A DNA stretch of 63,570 nt. Origin: an uncultured Novosphingobium sp. Its GTDB lineage: Bacteria > Pseudomonadota > Alphaproteobacteria > Sphingomonadales > Sphingomonadaceae. The stretch's first letter is position 1. Every line of letters starts with the position of its first letter. The position numbers were made by a program, and so were the translations under genes. The notes under the pieces were generated by a model. It had not been told where the DNA came from. It ran no database searches and worked only from the letters and a program-made list of their open reading frames with translations. This document shows positions 7,889-16,606 of the stretch, in pieces. Location: positions 1 to 63,570 of the forward strand of contig CALKVF010000111.1 in assembly GCA_937996535.1 (NCBI GenBank), given 5' to 3'.

Positions 7889-9148
7889 TTAGAACCTCAC
7901 GCCGGCCGAGAGGCCAAACGAGGTTTCACCCAGGCTGACATCCGCCTCGCCGCCGCCGTAGTTCAGCGGGATCGAGCCGGCGCCGCGCACCGTCTGCTTG
8001 GGGGCGTGCATCGCATAGCCGGTCAGTTCCAGCCCGCCCGCCGTGGTATAGGTCGCCCCGGCGGTGAAGTGGTGCGAAACGATGCCCGGTGCGAGCACGT
8101 TGAACAGCGTTTCCGCCGCCGGCACCGGGCTGCCCGAATGGCCATAACCGGCACGCAGGGTCCAGCGCGGGCTGGCGACATAGGTCGCGCCCAGCTTCCA
8201 CGCGGTGATGTTGCGCCAGCCGAAGCCCGGCCCGCCATCGGAACCCAGCGGCTTGCCCGCAAACAGCAGCGACAGCGAATTGCCGACCGAGGCAACGCCC
8301 GCATAGTCGATCCGCTTCACATCGGCCGCCAGCGTCAGCGCCGGCACCGGCTTGACCGCGATCCCCGCGCCGTAGGAGGCCGGAACGTCAAACCCACCGT
8401 GCCCGGCGAACAGCCCGGCATACTTGTCAAAATGGCCGGCCCAGACCTTCGACTGGTAGAACGCGCCAAGGGTCAAGGCCGGGCCGAAGTGACCCAGATA
8501 GCCCACGCGCAGCCCGGCGCCCGCGGTCCAGTCGGTGCCCTGGTTGGTGAAGTGGGCCGGGTCCATCGAGGCCGCGCTGAAGGGCTGGATGCCGCTGGCG
8601 CGGAAGCCTTCGGCCACCACGATCGGCGAGAGGCCGACACTGTGCCCCGGGGCCACGCGCACCGCGACCGTGGGGGTGATGAAGATCTGCTTGAGATCGA
8701 CCCCGGCCGGGCCGCTGGCACCAAAGCTGGCGAAGGGGTTGGTCTTATAGACGGTGTTCATCCCGCCATTGCCATAGACCGCGATGCCGACCGAGACTGT
8801 GTCCGACAGCGGGCGAACATAGCCAAACTCGGGCAGGACAAACGGATTGGCGCCATTGCCGCTGTAGGTGCCATTCAGCCCCGCGCCATTGCCGTGGATC
8901 GACGCGCCGCGATCGGGCACGAAAATCTCGACCCCGGCGTCCATCCGCGCGCCCACTTCGGTGGCTGCGGCGGGGTTGGCGGCAATCGACAGCGCATCCT
9001 GCGGCTGGGCGATGCCCACCCCGCCGGCACCCTTGGCCTTGGCGCCGATCCCGTTGAGGAAATAGCCATCGGTGGCATGAGCGGGCGCCGCCGAAACAGC
9101 GGCAAGGGCCAGGGCGAACCCGGCGGCGGACAGACGAAGGCTATTCAT
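7889..9148 (-). CDS. FadL/OmpP1/TodX family outer-membrane transport protein
   Basis: A 419-residue beta-barrel precursor. The chosen ATG at 9148 gives a clean signal peptide (MNSLRLSAAGFALALAAVSA then APAHA) followed by TDGYFLNGIGAKAKGAGGVG, the N-terminal plug region typical of FadL. The chain ends in an aromatic outer-membrane signature (LSAGVRF). An upstream in-frame ATG at 9205 would add 19 residues that spoil the signal peptide. FadL proteins move hydrophobic compounds such as long-chain fatty acids or aromatics across the outer membrane. The YeeE/YedE pair lies six bases downstream of its stop and may be co-transcribed. Confidence 0.9.
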   Translation of the reverse strand: MNSLRLSAAGFALALAAVSAAPAHATDGYFLNGIGAKAKGAGGVGIAQPQDALSIAANPAAATEVGARMDAGVEIFVPDRGASIHGNGAGLNGTYSGNGANPFVLPEFGYVRPLSDTVSVGIAVYGNGGMNTVYKTNPFASFGASGPAGVDLKQIFITPTVAVRVAPGHSVGLSPIVVAEGFRASGIQPFSAASMDPAHFTNQGTDWTAGAGLRVGYLGHFGPALTLGAFYQSKVWAGHFDKYAGLFAGHGGFDVPASYGAGIAVKPVPALTLAADVKRIDYAGVASVGNSLSLLFAGKPLGSDGGPGFGWRNITAWKLGATYVASPRWTLRAGYGHSGSPVPAAETLFNVLAPGIVSHHFTAGATYTTAGGLELTGYAMHAPKQTVRGAGSIPLNYGGGEADVSLGETSFGLSAGVRF

Positions 9149-9225
9149 GGATGCTATCTCCAGCAAACAGTGGAACGACGAGCATCCTGAGAAAGGGTAG
9201 CACATCTGGGCTCGGTTGATCGTGA

Positions 9226-9256
9226 TGACCCGAAGCGCGATCAGTGCTCCGGGTCA
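9226..9256 (-). promoter_or_regulatory. Inverted repeat upstream of the FadL-type porin gene
   Basis: TGACCCG at 9226-9232 and CGGGTCA at 9250-9256 form a perfect 7-bp inverted repeat with 17 bases between, about 80 bases ahead of the porin start codon. It could be an operator or a leader hairpin. No T-tract follows, so a terminator is unlikely. The binding protein is unknown. Confidence 0.3.
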
Positions 9257-9360
9257 CATCAGTAGCCACTAATATATGCGCCCGCGCCGGGTCAATGCCG
9301 CATTGGCAAACCCGGGCCTAGAAAATCTGCGACTGGCGAAAGATGAAATTTATCGTCCGC

Positions 9361-10173
9361 TCAAGGGTCGATGAACTCGGCTTTGCGCTTTTGCATCTGG
9401 CTGGTGACGGCCTCGATCTGGTTCTTGCTGCCGATCAGCTTCTGCTGCTCGATCGATTCCTCCATCAGGATCTCTTCGACCGAGGCGTGGAGGTATTTGC
9501 CGAACAGGCGCTTGGCGGCGCGCTGGGCATGGGGGTTGCGGTTGGCAATATCGCGCGCGATCGCAGTGGCACGGGCCAGCGGATCGACATCGACGATCGT
9601 CGCGAAGCCATATTCAAGCGCCTGCTGCCCGGTGAACTCGCGGTTGGTATAGGTCAGTTCGCGCAGGGTATCGTCGCGCACCAGCCCGCGCCACAGCGCA
9701 TAGCCGGCCATGTCGGGCACCAGCCCCCACTTCAGTTCCATCACCGCCATGCGGGCATCGGGGGCGACCACGCGAATATCCGCCCCGCTGGCCACCTGCA
9801 GACCGCCGCCAAAGCACACCCCGTGAACCGCCGCGACCACCGGCACCGGCAGCTTGCGCCAGACCATCGCGACCTGCTGGGCATGGTTCGAATTGCCGTG
9901 GGTCCGCTCGGTCAGCGGCGCGGCATCGTGGCGCCCGGTATTGGCCATGCTGGTCAGATCAAGCCCGGCGCAGAACGAGCGCCCCTCGCCCGAGAGCACC
10001 ACCGCGCGCAGGCCCTTCATCTCGTGCAGCACGCGCCCGGCATCGGCCAGGGCAGCGAACATGTCGGGATCGAGCGCGTTCATTTTGTCGGCGCGGATCA
10101 GCCGGACCTGGGCCACCCCGTCCGCCTCCAGTGTGATCGCAACGCGGCCGGCGGGATTGACGTCATGCTGCAT
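9361..10173 (-). CDS. Crotonase / enoyl-CoA hydratase family protein
   Basis: A 270-residue crotonase-fold protein starting at the ATG at 10173 (MQHDVNPAGRVAITLEADGV). The two oxyanion-hole segments are visible as GEGRSFCAGLDLTS and HGVCFGGGLQVASGADIRV. Members hydrate or isomerise enoyl-CoA thioesters. The segment MELKWGLVPDMAG holds the position where catalytic Glu/Asp are found, but the exact reaction cannot be assigned. It overlaps the end of the upstream winged-helix regulator gene by 11 bases, so the two are probably co-transcribed. An open frame extends further upstream, but it reads the regulator out of frame. Confidence 0.88.
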   Translation of the reverse strand: MQHDVNPAGRVAITLEADGVAQVRLIRADKMNALDPDMFAALADAGRVLHEMKGLRAVVLSGEGRSFCAGLDLTSMANTGRHDAAPLTERTHGNSNHAQQVAMVWRKLPVPVVAAVHGVCFGGGLQVASGADIRVVAPDARMAVMELKWGLVPDMAGYALWRGLVRDDTLRELTYTNREFTGQQALEYGFATIVDVDPLARATAIARDIANRNPHAQRAAKRLFGKYLHASVEEILMEESIEQQKLIGSKNQIEAVTSQMQKRKAEFIDP

Positions 10174-10945
10174 GGTCACTGTCCTTTTCCTTGGCCCCTC
10201 GGCCATCTTGCATCCTGTCTCCAGCCTCCTCCTTGCCCAATCGAAGGTAGGCGTCCAGTGCGAATTCGCCCAACGCCGGCAGCGGCAGCGCCGGGGCGCA
10301 GGGCGCCGGCTCGGCCGCCAGGCGATAGGCGCCATCGGCCAGCGTCTCGATCCAGCCATCAAGCCCGGCCAGCCGCAGCTTGGCCCGCAGCCGGCTGACG
10401 TGAACCGCAAGGCTGTTGGTTTCGGGCCGGAAGGCCAGCCGCCAGACATCGCAGAGCAAGTCCGCTGCGCTCACCGCCTCCCCGGGTTGATCGGCCAGCC
10501 GCCAGAGCAGCGCAAATTCGCGCGGGTGCAGCCCCGCCCCTCGCCCCGCGACGAACGCCTCGCGCCCCACCAGGTCCAGCCGCAGCGCCCCGATCCGGCG
10601 TTCGCGCGGCAGCGTGCGGGCCTGGGCGATCAGCCGCAGCGTGCGCGCCTCGACTTCGGCGAGTGCTACCGCCGATCCCAGCACATCGCCAAAGCCCAGC
10701 CGGAGCAGGCGCGCGCGGGCCTGGCCATCATCGACCCCCAGCATAAGCATCCAGCGGCGGTCGGCCGGGGCCGCACCCGCCAGCCGCAGCCACACCGCCA
10801 GCGGCAGCCCATCGGGGCAGACCAGCAGCGGACAAGCGGCAGGCTGGCCGGACGGCAGGTCGCCATCCAGCAATCGCCAACCCAGCCGGCGCAGGTCATA
10901 ATCGGCGGCGACCGCGTGGGTCGCCAGCCATCGGAACAGCCGCAA
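10163..10945 (-). CDS. Orphan winged-helix (OmpR/PhoB-type) transcriptional regulator with degenerate receiver-like half
   Basis: A 260-residue protein. The C-terminal part (about residues 115-210) is an OmpR/PhoB-type winged helix: LHPREFALLWRLADQPGEAV, then VHVSRLRAKLRLAGLDGWIE and an LADGAYRL wing. The N-terminal 110 residues look like an eroded response-regulator receiver domain, but no phospho-acceptor Asp in the usual setting is evident. No sensor kinase is nearby. It probably works without phosphorylation, perhaps on the overlapping crotonase gene. Target and signal are unknown. Confidence 0.8.
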   Translation of the reverse strand: MRLFRWLATHAVAADYDLRRLGWRLLDGDLPSGQPAACPLLVCPDGLPLAVWLRLAGAAPADRRWMLMLGVDDGQARARLLRLGFGDVLGSAVALAEVEARTLRLIAQARTLPRERRIGALRLDLVGREAFVAGRGAGLHPREFALLWRLADQPGEAVSAADLLCDVWRLAFRPETNSLAVHVSRLRAKLRLAGLDGWIETLADGAYRLAAEPAPCAPALPLPALGEFALDAYLRLGKEEAGDRMQDGRGAKEKDSDHAA

Positions 10946-11073
10946 ACCGCCCCCGCACAGTATTTACCCCTAAGTTCCGCCACCATGAATTGCATGGAAA
11001 CGCAAGGACTTATCCCACAAATCCGGTTTTATCGGACTGCAGGCAGGGTACTGTGAAGGGGCGCGAGGCCCGT

Positions 11074-12273
11074 TCAGGCTGCGGAGGAATTGACCCCCAT
11101 GCTGGTCAGGTAACGCTTGATGTTGCGGGCAGCCTGGCGGAGGCGCTGCTCGTTCTCAACCATGGCGATGCGCACGAAGCCTTCGCCATCCTCGCCGTAA
11201 CCAACGCCCGGCGCCACCGCGACTTCGGCATGGGTGAGCAGCTGCTTCGAAAATTCGAGGCTGCCCATCTCCTTGAGCGCCGGCGGCAGCGGGGCCCAAG
11301 CGAACATCGAGGCCTTGGGGCTGGGAATGTCCCACCCGGCACGGCCGAAGGCCTCGACCATCACGTCGCGGCGCTTCTGGTAGAGATTGCGGTTCGCCTC
11401 GACGATGTCCTGCGGGCCATTGAGCGCCGCGCAGGCAGCGGCCTGGATCGGGGTGAAAGCCCCGTAATCGAGGTACGACTTCACGCGGGTAAGCGCGGCG
11501 ATCAGCCGCGGATTGCCGACCGCGAAGCCAACACGCCAGCCGGCCATCGAATAGGTCTTCGACATCGAGGTGAATTCCACCGCGACATCCTTGGCCCCCG
11601 GCACTTCGAGAATCGAGCGGGTCGGGTTGCCGTCATAATACAGCTCGGAGTAGGCAAGGTCGGACAGGATCCAGACCTTGTTTTCCTTGGCCCAGGCCAC
11701 CAGCCGTTCGTAGAACGCCAGATCGACCGTCTCGGCCGTCGGGTTCGAGGGGTAGTTGACGATCAGGATCGACGGGCGCGGCACGGTGAAGCGCATCGCG
11801 CGTTCCAACGATTCCCAATAACGTTCGTCCGGCGTGGTCGGGACCGAACGGATCGTCGCCCCGGCGATAATAAAGCCGAAGGTGTGGATCGGGTAGCTCG
11901 GGTTGGGCGCCAGCACCACGTCGCCCGGCGCGGTGATCGCGGTGGCGAGGCTGGCGAGCCCTTCCTTCGAACCCATGGTCATCACGACTTCGGTTTCGGG
12001 ATCGAGTTCCACGCCAAAGCGGGTGGCGTAGTAGTTGGCCTGCGCCTTGCGGATCCCGGGAATGCCCTTCGAGGCCGAATAGCCGTGGGCATCGGGCTTT
12101 TGCGCAACTTCGCACAGCTTGTCGATCACGTGCTGGGGCGGCGGCAGGTCGGGGTTGCCCATGCCAAGGTCGATGATGTCCCGGCCCGCGGCGCGTGCTG
12201 CGGCCCGCATGCCGTTGACTTCGGCGATGACGTAGGGCGGCAGGCGCTTGATGCGGTAGAACTCGTCTTCCAT
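11074..12273 (-). CDS. alaC: Alanine-synthesising class I/II aminotransferase (AlaC type)
   Basis: A 399-residue PLP-dependent fold-type I aminotransferase. The N-terminus FYRIKRLPPYVIAEVNGM, IDLGMGNPDLPPPQHV and HGYSASKGIPGIRKA closely match the E. coli AlaC (YfdZ) pattern as I know it. The PLP lysine is in SMSKTYSMAGWRVGF, and the substrate-carboxylate Arg region is near the C-terminus. AlaC moves an amino group from glutamate to pyruvate to make alanine. A related diaminopimelate aminotransferase activity cannot be excluded. The gene is divergent from phaC with 141 bases between. Confidence 0.88.
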   Translation of the reverse strand: MEDEFYRIKRLPPYVIAEVNGMRAAARAAGRDIIDLGMGNPDLPPPQHVIDKLCEVAQKPDAHGYSASKGIPGIRKAQANYYATRFGVELDPETEVVMTMGSKEGLASLATAITAPGDVVLAPNPSYPIHTFGFIIAGATIRSVPTTPDERYWESLERAMRFTVPRPSILIVNYPSNPTAETVDLAFYERLVAWAKENKVWILSDLAYSELYYDGNPTRSILEVPGAKDVAVEFTSMSKTYSMAGWRVGFAVGNPRLIAALTRVKSYLDYGAFTPIQAAACAALNGPQDIVEANRNLYQKRRDVMVEAFGRAGWDIPSPKASMFAWAPLPPALKEMGSLEFSKQLLTHAEVAVAPGVGYGEDGEGFVRIAMVENEQRLRQAARNIKRYLTSMGVNSSAA

Positions 12274-12414
12274 TGGCTTATAGACTTTTCATGAAGTGGT
12301 CATGCGGCACGATTACCGCAAGAAAGCGTCTCTAGGGCGCTTATGGCCGGCTTGCAAATGGCTTAAAGTATGCTTTGACTGATTGCAGCGCGCTTCACGC
12401 AAGGGAATCACCAC

Positions 12415-14322
12415 ATGGCCGACAGCGGCAAGCCGACGAGTGACCAGACCGCGATGTTCGATGCGATGTTCACCGCGCCGCAGCGGCTGTTCACCCAGTT
12501 CGCGCCAGGGGTTGCCGCAGCGGGCGAGGACGAGGCCGTGGGCGAGCTGGCACACTGGGCCGAAGTCGCCGCCCGGCTCCAGCAGTTGTGGCTTGAATTC
12601 CAGCAGAAGCAGGCCGCCACCGCGGCGGGCAAGGCGTCCAACTTCCTCACCGATCCTGACAGCCTGATGGGGATCATCCCCGGAATGATGCAGGGCTGGC
12701 TGCGGCTGCTGCCCCTCGCCAAGCCCGAGGTTCAGACGCGGATGTGGGAGGACAGCCTGGCACTGTGGCAGGGCGTGCTCGGACAATATGGCATCGGCCC
12801 GCAGGCCAAGGATGCCGGCAGCGCCCCCGAACTGCCGCGCAAGGATCGCCGCTTTACCGATCCCAAATGGCGCGAACAGCCGTTCTACGCGCTGGTCCAC
12901 CAAACCTACCTGATGCTGGCCGAACAGGTCGTGGCGCTGGCCGATGAGGTCGAGACCAGCGATCCGGCCCGGCATGACCAGCTCAAGTTCGCGGCGCGCA
13001 CGCTGGTCGATGCGCTGTCCCCGGCGCATTTCCCGCTGACCAACCCGCTGGTGATGCAGCGCGCGATCGAAAGCCGGGGCGACAGCCTGGTCAAGGGGAT
13101 GGAGCACCTGCTTGCCGATCTTGAGCGCGGGCAGCTGACCCATGTCGATCCCCAGGCGTTCCGGCTGGGCGAAAACATCGCGGCAACGCCGGGCAAGGTG
13201 GTTCACCAGACCCCGCTTTACCAGCTGATCCAATACAGCCCGGCCACCCCCAGCGTGCTTGAAGTGCCGCTGGTGATCTTCCCGCCGTGGATCAACCGGT
13301 TCTACATCCTCGATCTCTCGCCCCAGAAAAGCTTCATCAAGTGGGCGACCGAGCAGGGGCTGACGGTGTTCGTCGTCTCGTGGAAGTCGGCCGATGAGAG
13401 CATGGCCGAGGTGGTGTGGGACGATTACATCCGCGCCCAGATCGATGCGATCGACACGGTGCGCGCGCGCCTGGGGGTGAGCCGCGTCCACACGATCGGC
13501 TATTGCGTGGCCGGCACCACGCTGGCCGCCACACTGGCGATCCTGGCCCGGCGCGGCGAGGCTGACAAGGTCGCCAGCGCAACCTTCTTCACCGCCCAGG
13601 TCGATTTCGAGAAGGCGGGCGAACTGCGCGTGTTCATCGATGACCAGCAGTTCGAAACGCTGGAGAAGCTTTCGGCGGAGCATGGCTATCTTGACGGGCG
13701 CTATATGGCGGCGACCTTCAACCTGCTGCGCGGACCCGACCTGATCTGGAACTACGTGATCAACAATTACCTGCTCGGGCAGGACTATCCGGCGTTCGAC
13801 CTGCTGCACTGGAACGGCGATGTCACCAACCTGCCGGCCAAGTGGCACCAGAGCTATCTCAAGGATCTCTACCGCGACAACAAGCTGGCGCAGCCCGATG
13901 CGCTGAGCGCCGATGGCACCCCGATCGACCTCACCCGGATCACGGTGCCGTGCTATATCCAGGCCGGCCGCGAGGATCACATTGCCCCTGCGGAGAGCGT
14001 CTGGCGGCTGACCCGGCACCTGCGCGGGCCGTGGCAATTCGTGCTGGCCGGTTCGGGCCACATCGCCGGTGTGGTGAACCCGCCCGCCGCCAACAAGTAC
14101 CAGTACTGGACCAACCCCACGCCGGGAGACAGCTTTGCCGACTTCGTCAGCGGCGCGACCGAAACACCCGGCAGCTGGTGGCCGCACTGGATGGCCTGGC
14201 TGCGCGGGCAGGACAGCCAAGAGGTGCCCGCCAAGGGCAAGCGCAAACCCGGCGAGAAAAGCGATGCCAAGGGCGACAGCGGGTTCGAGGACGCCCCCGG
14301 CAGCTATGTGAAGGCGCGATAG
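12415..14322 (+). CDS. phaC: Class I polyhydroxyalkanoate synthase
   Basis: A 635-residue PHA polymerase. The lipase-like box GYCVAG puts the catalytic cysteine at residue 364; the Asp in AGREDHIAP and the His in GSGHIAGVVNPP complete the triad. The class I N-terminal domain (WREQPFYALVHQTYLMLAEQ) is present. It polymerises (R)-3-hydroxyacyl-CoA into storage polymer on granules. An AAGGGA ribosome-binding site precedes ATG 12415. The C-terminal 35 residues are Lys/Gly/Asp-rich. The phasin gene follows on the same strand but has its own promoter. No phaA, phaB or phaR is in the window. Confidence 0.95.
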   Translation: MADSGKPTSDQTAMFDAMFTAPQRLFTQFAPGVAAAGEDEAVGELAHWAEVAARLQQLWLEFQQKQAATAAGKASNFLTDPDSLMGIIPGMMQGWLRLLPLAKPEVQTRMWEDSLALWQGVLGQYGIGPQAKDAGSAPELPRKDRRFTDPKWREQPFYALVHQTYLMLAEQVVALADEVETSDPARHDQLKFAARTLVDALSPAHFPLTNPLVMQRAIESRGDSLVKGMEHLLADLERGQLTHVDPQAFRLGENIAATPGKVVHQTPLYQLIQYSPATPSVLEVPLVIFPPWINRFYILDLSPQKSFIKWATEQGLTVFVVSWKSADESMAEVVWDDYIRAQIDAIDTVRARLGVSRVHTIGYCVAGTTLAATLAILARRGEADKVASATFFTAQVDFEKAGELRVFIDDQQFETLEKLSAEHGYLDGRYMAATFNLLRGPDLIWNYVINNYLLGQDYPAFDLLHWNGDVTNLPAKWHQSYLKDLYRDNKLAQPDALSADGTPIDLTRITVPCYIQAGREDHIAPAESVWRLTRHLRGPWQFVLAGSGHIAGVVNPPAANKYQYWTNPTPGDSFADFVSGATETPGSWWPHWMAWLRGQDSQEVPAKGKRKPGEKSDAKGDSGFEDAPGSYVKAR

Positions 14323-14351
14323 GTCAGTCGCCTATCCGCCTTGCGACACTC

Positions 14352-14416
14352 ATGTTGCACTGCACAAAAATCACTTGACTTCGCACTCGCACAAACTATT
14401 TTGTGCAATGCAACAT
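14352..14416 (+). promoter_or_regulatory. Large TGC-rich inverted repeat flanking the phasin promoter
   Basis: ATGTTGCACTGCACAAAA at 14352-14369 and TTTTGTGCAATGCAACAT at 14399-14416 are inverted copies matching at 17 of 18 positions, centred 47 bases apart. The left arm ends just before the predicted -35 box and the right arm covers the -10 box. The PHA repressor PhaR of other alphaproteobacteria binds TGC-rich dyads in front of phasin genes, so a PhaR-type operator pair, possibly working by looping, is the best reading. The repeat is directly visible; PhaR binding is inference. Confidence 0.75.
14375..14402 (+). promoter_or_regulatory. Predicted sigma-70-like promoter of the phasin gene
   Basis: TTGACT at 14375-14380 and TATTTT at 14397-14402 with a 16-base spacer form the best promoter match in the phaC-phasin gap. 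Transcription would begin near 14410, inside the right arm of the inverted repeat, a position suited to repression. Confidence 0.5.
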
Positions 14417-14463
14417 AACCCGTGCCAAGCCTTGGGGCGGGTTGCTGCGAAGGAACCATTGCG

Positions 14464-15171
14464 ATGACCCGGATTGCTGATGGCAAGATCGATCAGGCGC
14501 TGGACCAGGCGGATGCGGAACGGGCCTATGCCGCCGCAGCCCAAGCCGCTCCAGCCTCCCCTGCCGTGACCGCCCCGGCCGCCGACATCGCGCAACCGGC
14601 CTCTGCCAAGCCCGCCCGGGCCAAGGTGGTGGCACCCCGGACCGCTCGCAAGAGCGCTCCCAAGAAGAAGGCCGCGCCGAAACCGGCCGCGCCCAAGCCC
14701 ACCACCACCTCGCAGATCAAGGACACCATCATGACCAAGACCACCGCCACCGATTTCACCGCCAAGCTCGCCGAAGTCGCCAGCGAAGCGCAGGACCGCG
14801 CCAAGGCCGCCTTTGAAAAGGGCAGCGCGCTGTTTGCCGATGCCAGCGAATTTTCGAAGGGCAATGTCGAAGCGATCGTCGAAGCCGGCAAGATCCTCGG
14901 CGCCGGGCTCCAGGAACTGGGCCAGACCTATGCCGCCGAAGGCAAGACCGCGCTCGAAACCCTGACCGCCGACGTCAAGGAACTGACCGCGGTCAAGTCG
15001 CCGGCCGACTTCTTCAAGCTTCAGGGCGAAATCATGCGCCGCAGCTTCGATGCCGCGGTCGCCACCGGCTCGAAGCGTTCGGAAGCCTTCCTCAAGCTGG
15101 CCAATGACAGCTTCGCCCCGATCGGCACCCGCGTCAGCGTGGCGATCGACAAGGTCAAGCAGGCGGCCTGA
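14464..15171 (+). CDS. Phasin family protein with Lys/Pro/Ala-rich N-terminal extension
   Basis: A 235-residue protein. Residues 90-235 form a standard phasin: helical, Ala/Lys-rich, with DRAKAAFEKGSALFADASEF and KSPADFFKLQGEIMRRSFDA. Residues 1-89 are Ala/Pro-rich and then basic, with RTARKSAPKKKAAPKPAAPK resembling histone-H1-like tails of DNA-binding granule proteins. Two starts are possible: ATG 14464 (AAGGA nine bases upstream) and ATG 14731 (AAGGA about seven bases upstream), which would give a 146-residue form of ordinary phasin length. Phasins coat PHA granules. The gene lies just after phaC. Confidence 0.9.
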   Translation: MTRIADGKIDQALDQADAERAYAAAAQAAPASPAVTAPAADIAQPASAKPARAKVVAPRTARKSAPKKKAAPKPAAPKPTTTSQIKDTIMTKTTATDFTAKLAEVASEAQDRAKAAFEKGSALFADASEFSKGNVEAIVEAGKILGAGLQELGQTYAAEGKTALETLTADVKELTAVKSPADFFKLQGEIMRRSFDAAVATGSKRSEAFLKLANDSFAPIGTRVSVAIDKVKQAA

Positions 15172-15235
15172 GCCGCCTCCACCCTCGCTGACCCGGCAAC
15201 CTCTCCTCTCCCAGCCGGGTCACGGGTGACTGCAG

Positions 15236-15267
15236 CGGGCCGGTCAGCCTTCGGGCTGGCCGGCCCG
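15236..15267 (+). terminator. Hairpin after the phasin gene
   Basis: CGGGCCGGTCAGCC (15236-15249), a TTCG loop and GGCTGGCCGGCCCG (15254-15267) make a 14-bp stem with one G-T pair. The TTCG tetraloop is very stable. Only a weak T-run follows, so termination may be partial or Rho-assisted. Confidence 0.6.
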
Positions 15268-15336
15268 TTCGGCATTTCGCAACATCTCCCTGCGAAAGAC
15301 TTGCCCCCCAGCCCCCCAATGCGATAATTTGCCCTC

Positions 15337-15711
15337 ATGCATTCAGATCCTGCCCCGTTCGACCCCGCGATCCGCGCCGCTGATGACGCGGGCGATGATT
15401 CGGGCGCGGGCGGCCAGGGCCAGCTCGGCGTTGCCACCAAGACCCGCGCCAAGCCCAAGAAGCCCAGTCAGTTCAAGGTGCTGCTGCTCAACGACGATTA
15501 CACCCCGATGGAATTCGTGGTGATGGTGCTCAAGCGCTTCTTCCACATGGATCTGGAACAGGCGACGCGGGTGATGCTGCACGTCCACCAGAAGGGCGTG
15601 GGTGTCTGCGGAATCTTCCCCTACGAAATCGCCGAAACCAAAGTGAATCAGGTGATGGACTTCGCCAAGCAGAACCAGCACCCGCTGCAATGCACGCTGG
15701 AAAAGGCCTGA
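15337..15711 (+). CDS. clpS: ATP-dependent Clp protease adaptor ClpS
   Basis: A 124-residue protein whose residues 45-124 are the ClpS fold: KVLLLNDDYTPMEFVVMVL, then MLHVHQKGVGVCG and FPYEIAETKV. The Asn-Asp-Asp and His residues of the N-degron pocket are present. ClpS delivers N-end-rule substrates to ClpAP. The first 40 residues are Ala/Gly/Asp-rich and flexible, which is normal for the entry peptide though somewhat long. clpA is not seen next to it here. Confidence 0.95.
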   Translation: MHSDPAPFDPAIRAADDAGDDSGAGGQGQLGVATKTRAKPKKPSQFKVLLLNDDYTPMEFVVMVLKRFFHMDLEQATRVMLHVHQKGVGVCGIFPYEIAETKVNQVMDFAKQNQHPLQCTLEKA

Positions 15712-15751
15712 TCGCCAACCGCCCGCCCGGCGGCCATGACGCCCCCGGGAA

Positions 15752-16462
15752 TTAAGCCACCGAAGTTCCGAACAGGCTGCCGATCCACCAGGTCGCGGCC
15801 ATCGCCAGCACGCCCCAGAACGCCACCCGCAGCACGCCCTTGATCACCGGCGCCCCGCCCGCCGCCGCGCCAACCGCGCCCAGCAGCATCAGGAAACACA
15901 GCGCGGCCAGCGAAACGCCCAGCGCCAGTTGGCCTAGCGGCAGGATCAGCGCCGCGCCCAGCGGCAGGGCCGCCCCCACCGCAAAGGTCGCCGCCGAAGT
16001 CAGCGCCGCCTGGACCGGGCGGGCGCGGTGCATTTCAGCCAGCCCCAGTTCGTCGCGGGCATGGGCGCCCAATACGTCATGCGCGGTCAGCGCCTCGGCC
16101 ACCTGCCGGGCAAGATCGTCGTTCAATCCCCGCTGGCGGTAGATCCCGGTCAGCTCCTGCAGCTCAAGCTCGGGCACGCTGGCAAGCTCGCCCTTTTCCC
16201 GCGTCAGATCGGCCGCTTCGGTATCGGCCTGGCTCGATACAGAGACATATTCCCCCGCCGCCATCGACATCGCGCCGGCGACCAGCCCCGCGGTCCCGGC
16301 GATCAGCACCGGCCCCTTGTCGCTCGCCGCGGCGGCCACGCCCACGATCAGACTGGCGGTGGAAACGATCCCGTCGTTCGCGCCCAGCACCGCGGCGCGC
16401 AGCCAGCCGATCCGTTCGACCGCATGAGATTCGGCAGGTTTTCCGGGGATCGCGGGCATCAT
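15752..16462 (-). CDS. VIT1/CCC1 family membrane transporter
   Basis: A 236-residue membrane protein with the family signature LRAAVLGANDGIVSTASLIVG at its start and GAMSMAAGEYVSVSSQADTE after the second helix. The central Glu-rich cytoplasmic stretch (about 85-135) and three C-terminal hydrophobic segments fit the VIT fold. Members move Fe2+ or Mn2+ out of the cytoplasm. The gene stands alone between clpS and lptF, facing lptF divergently. Metal specificity cannot be read from the sequence. Confidence 0.88.
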   Translation of the reverse strand: MMPAIPGKPAESHAVERIGWLRAAVLGANDGIVSTASLIVGVAAAASDKGPVLIAGTAGLVAGAMSMAAGEYVSVSSQADTEAADLTREKGELASVPELELQELTGIYRQRGLNDDLARQVAEALTAHDVLGAHARDELGLAEMHRARPVQAALTSAATFAVGAALPLGAALILPLGQLALGVSLAALCFLMLLGAVGAAAGGAPVIKGVLRVAFWGVLAMAATWWIGSLFGTSVA

Positions 16463-16606
16463 CGGGGGCTCCTTGATGGGTGCGCGGCGATCTTGCCCGG
16501 CAAAGCCGGCCCGCGCCAGCCCATTAACGCTTTCGCCGCCGGGCCTTGCTCGTTATGGAAGCCGCTCCACCTCAGCTTGCACACAGCCCTGGGCACCGAT
16601 CCTTTC

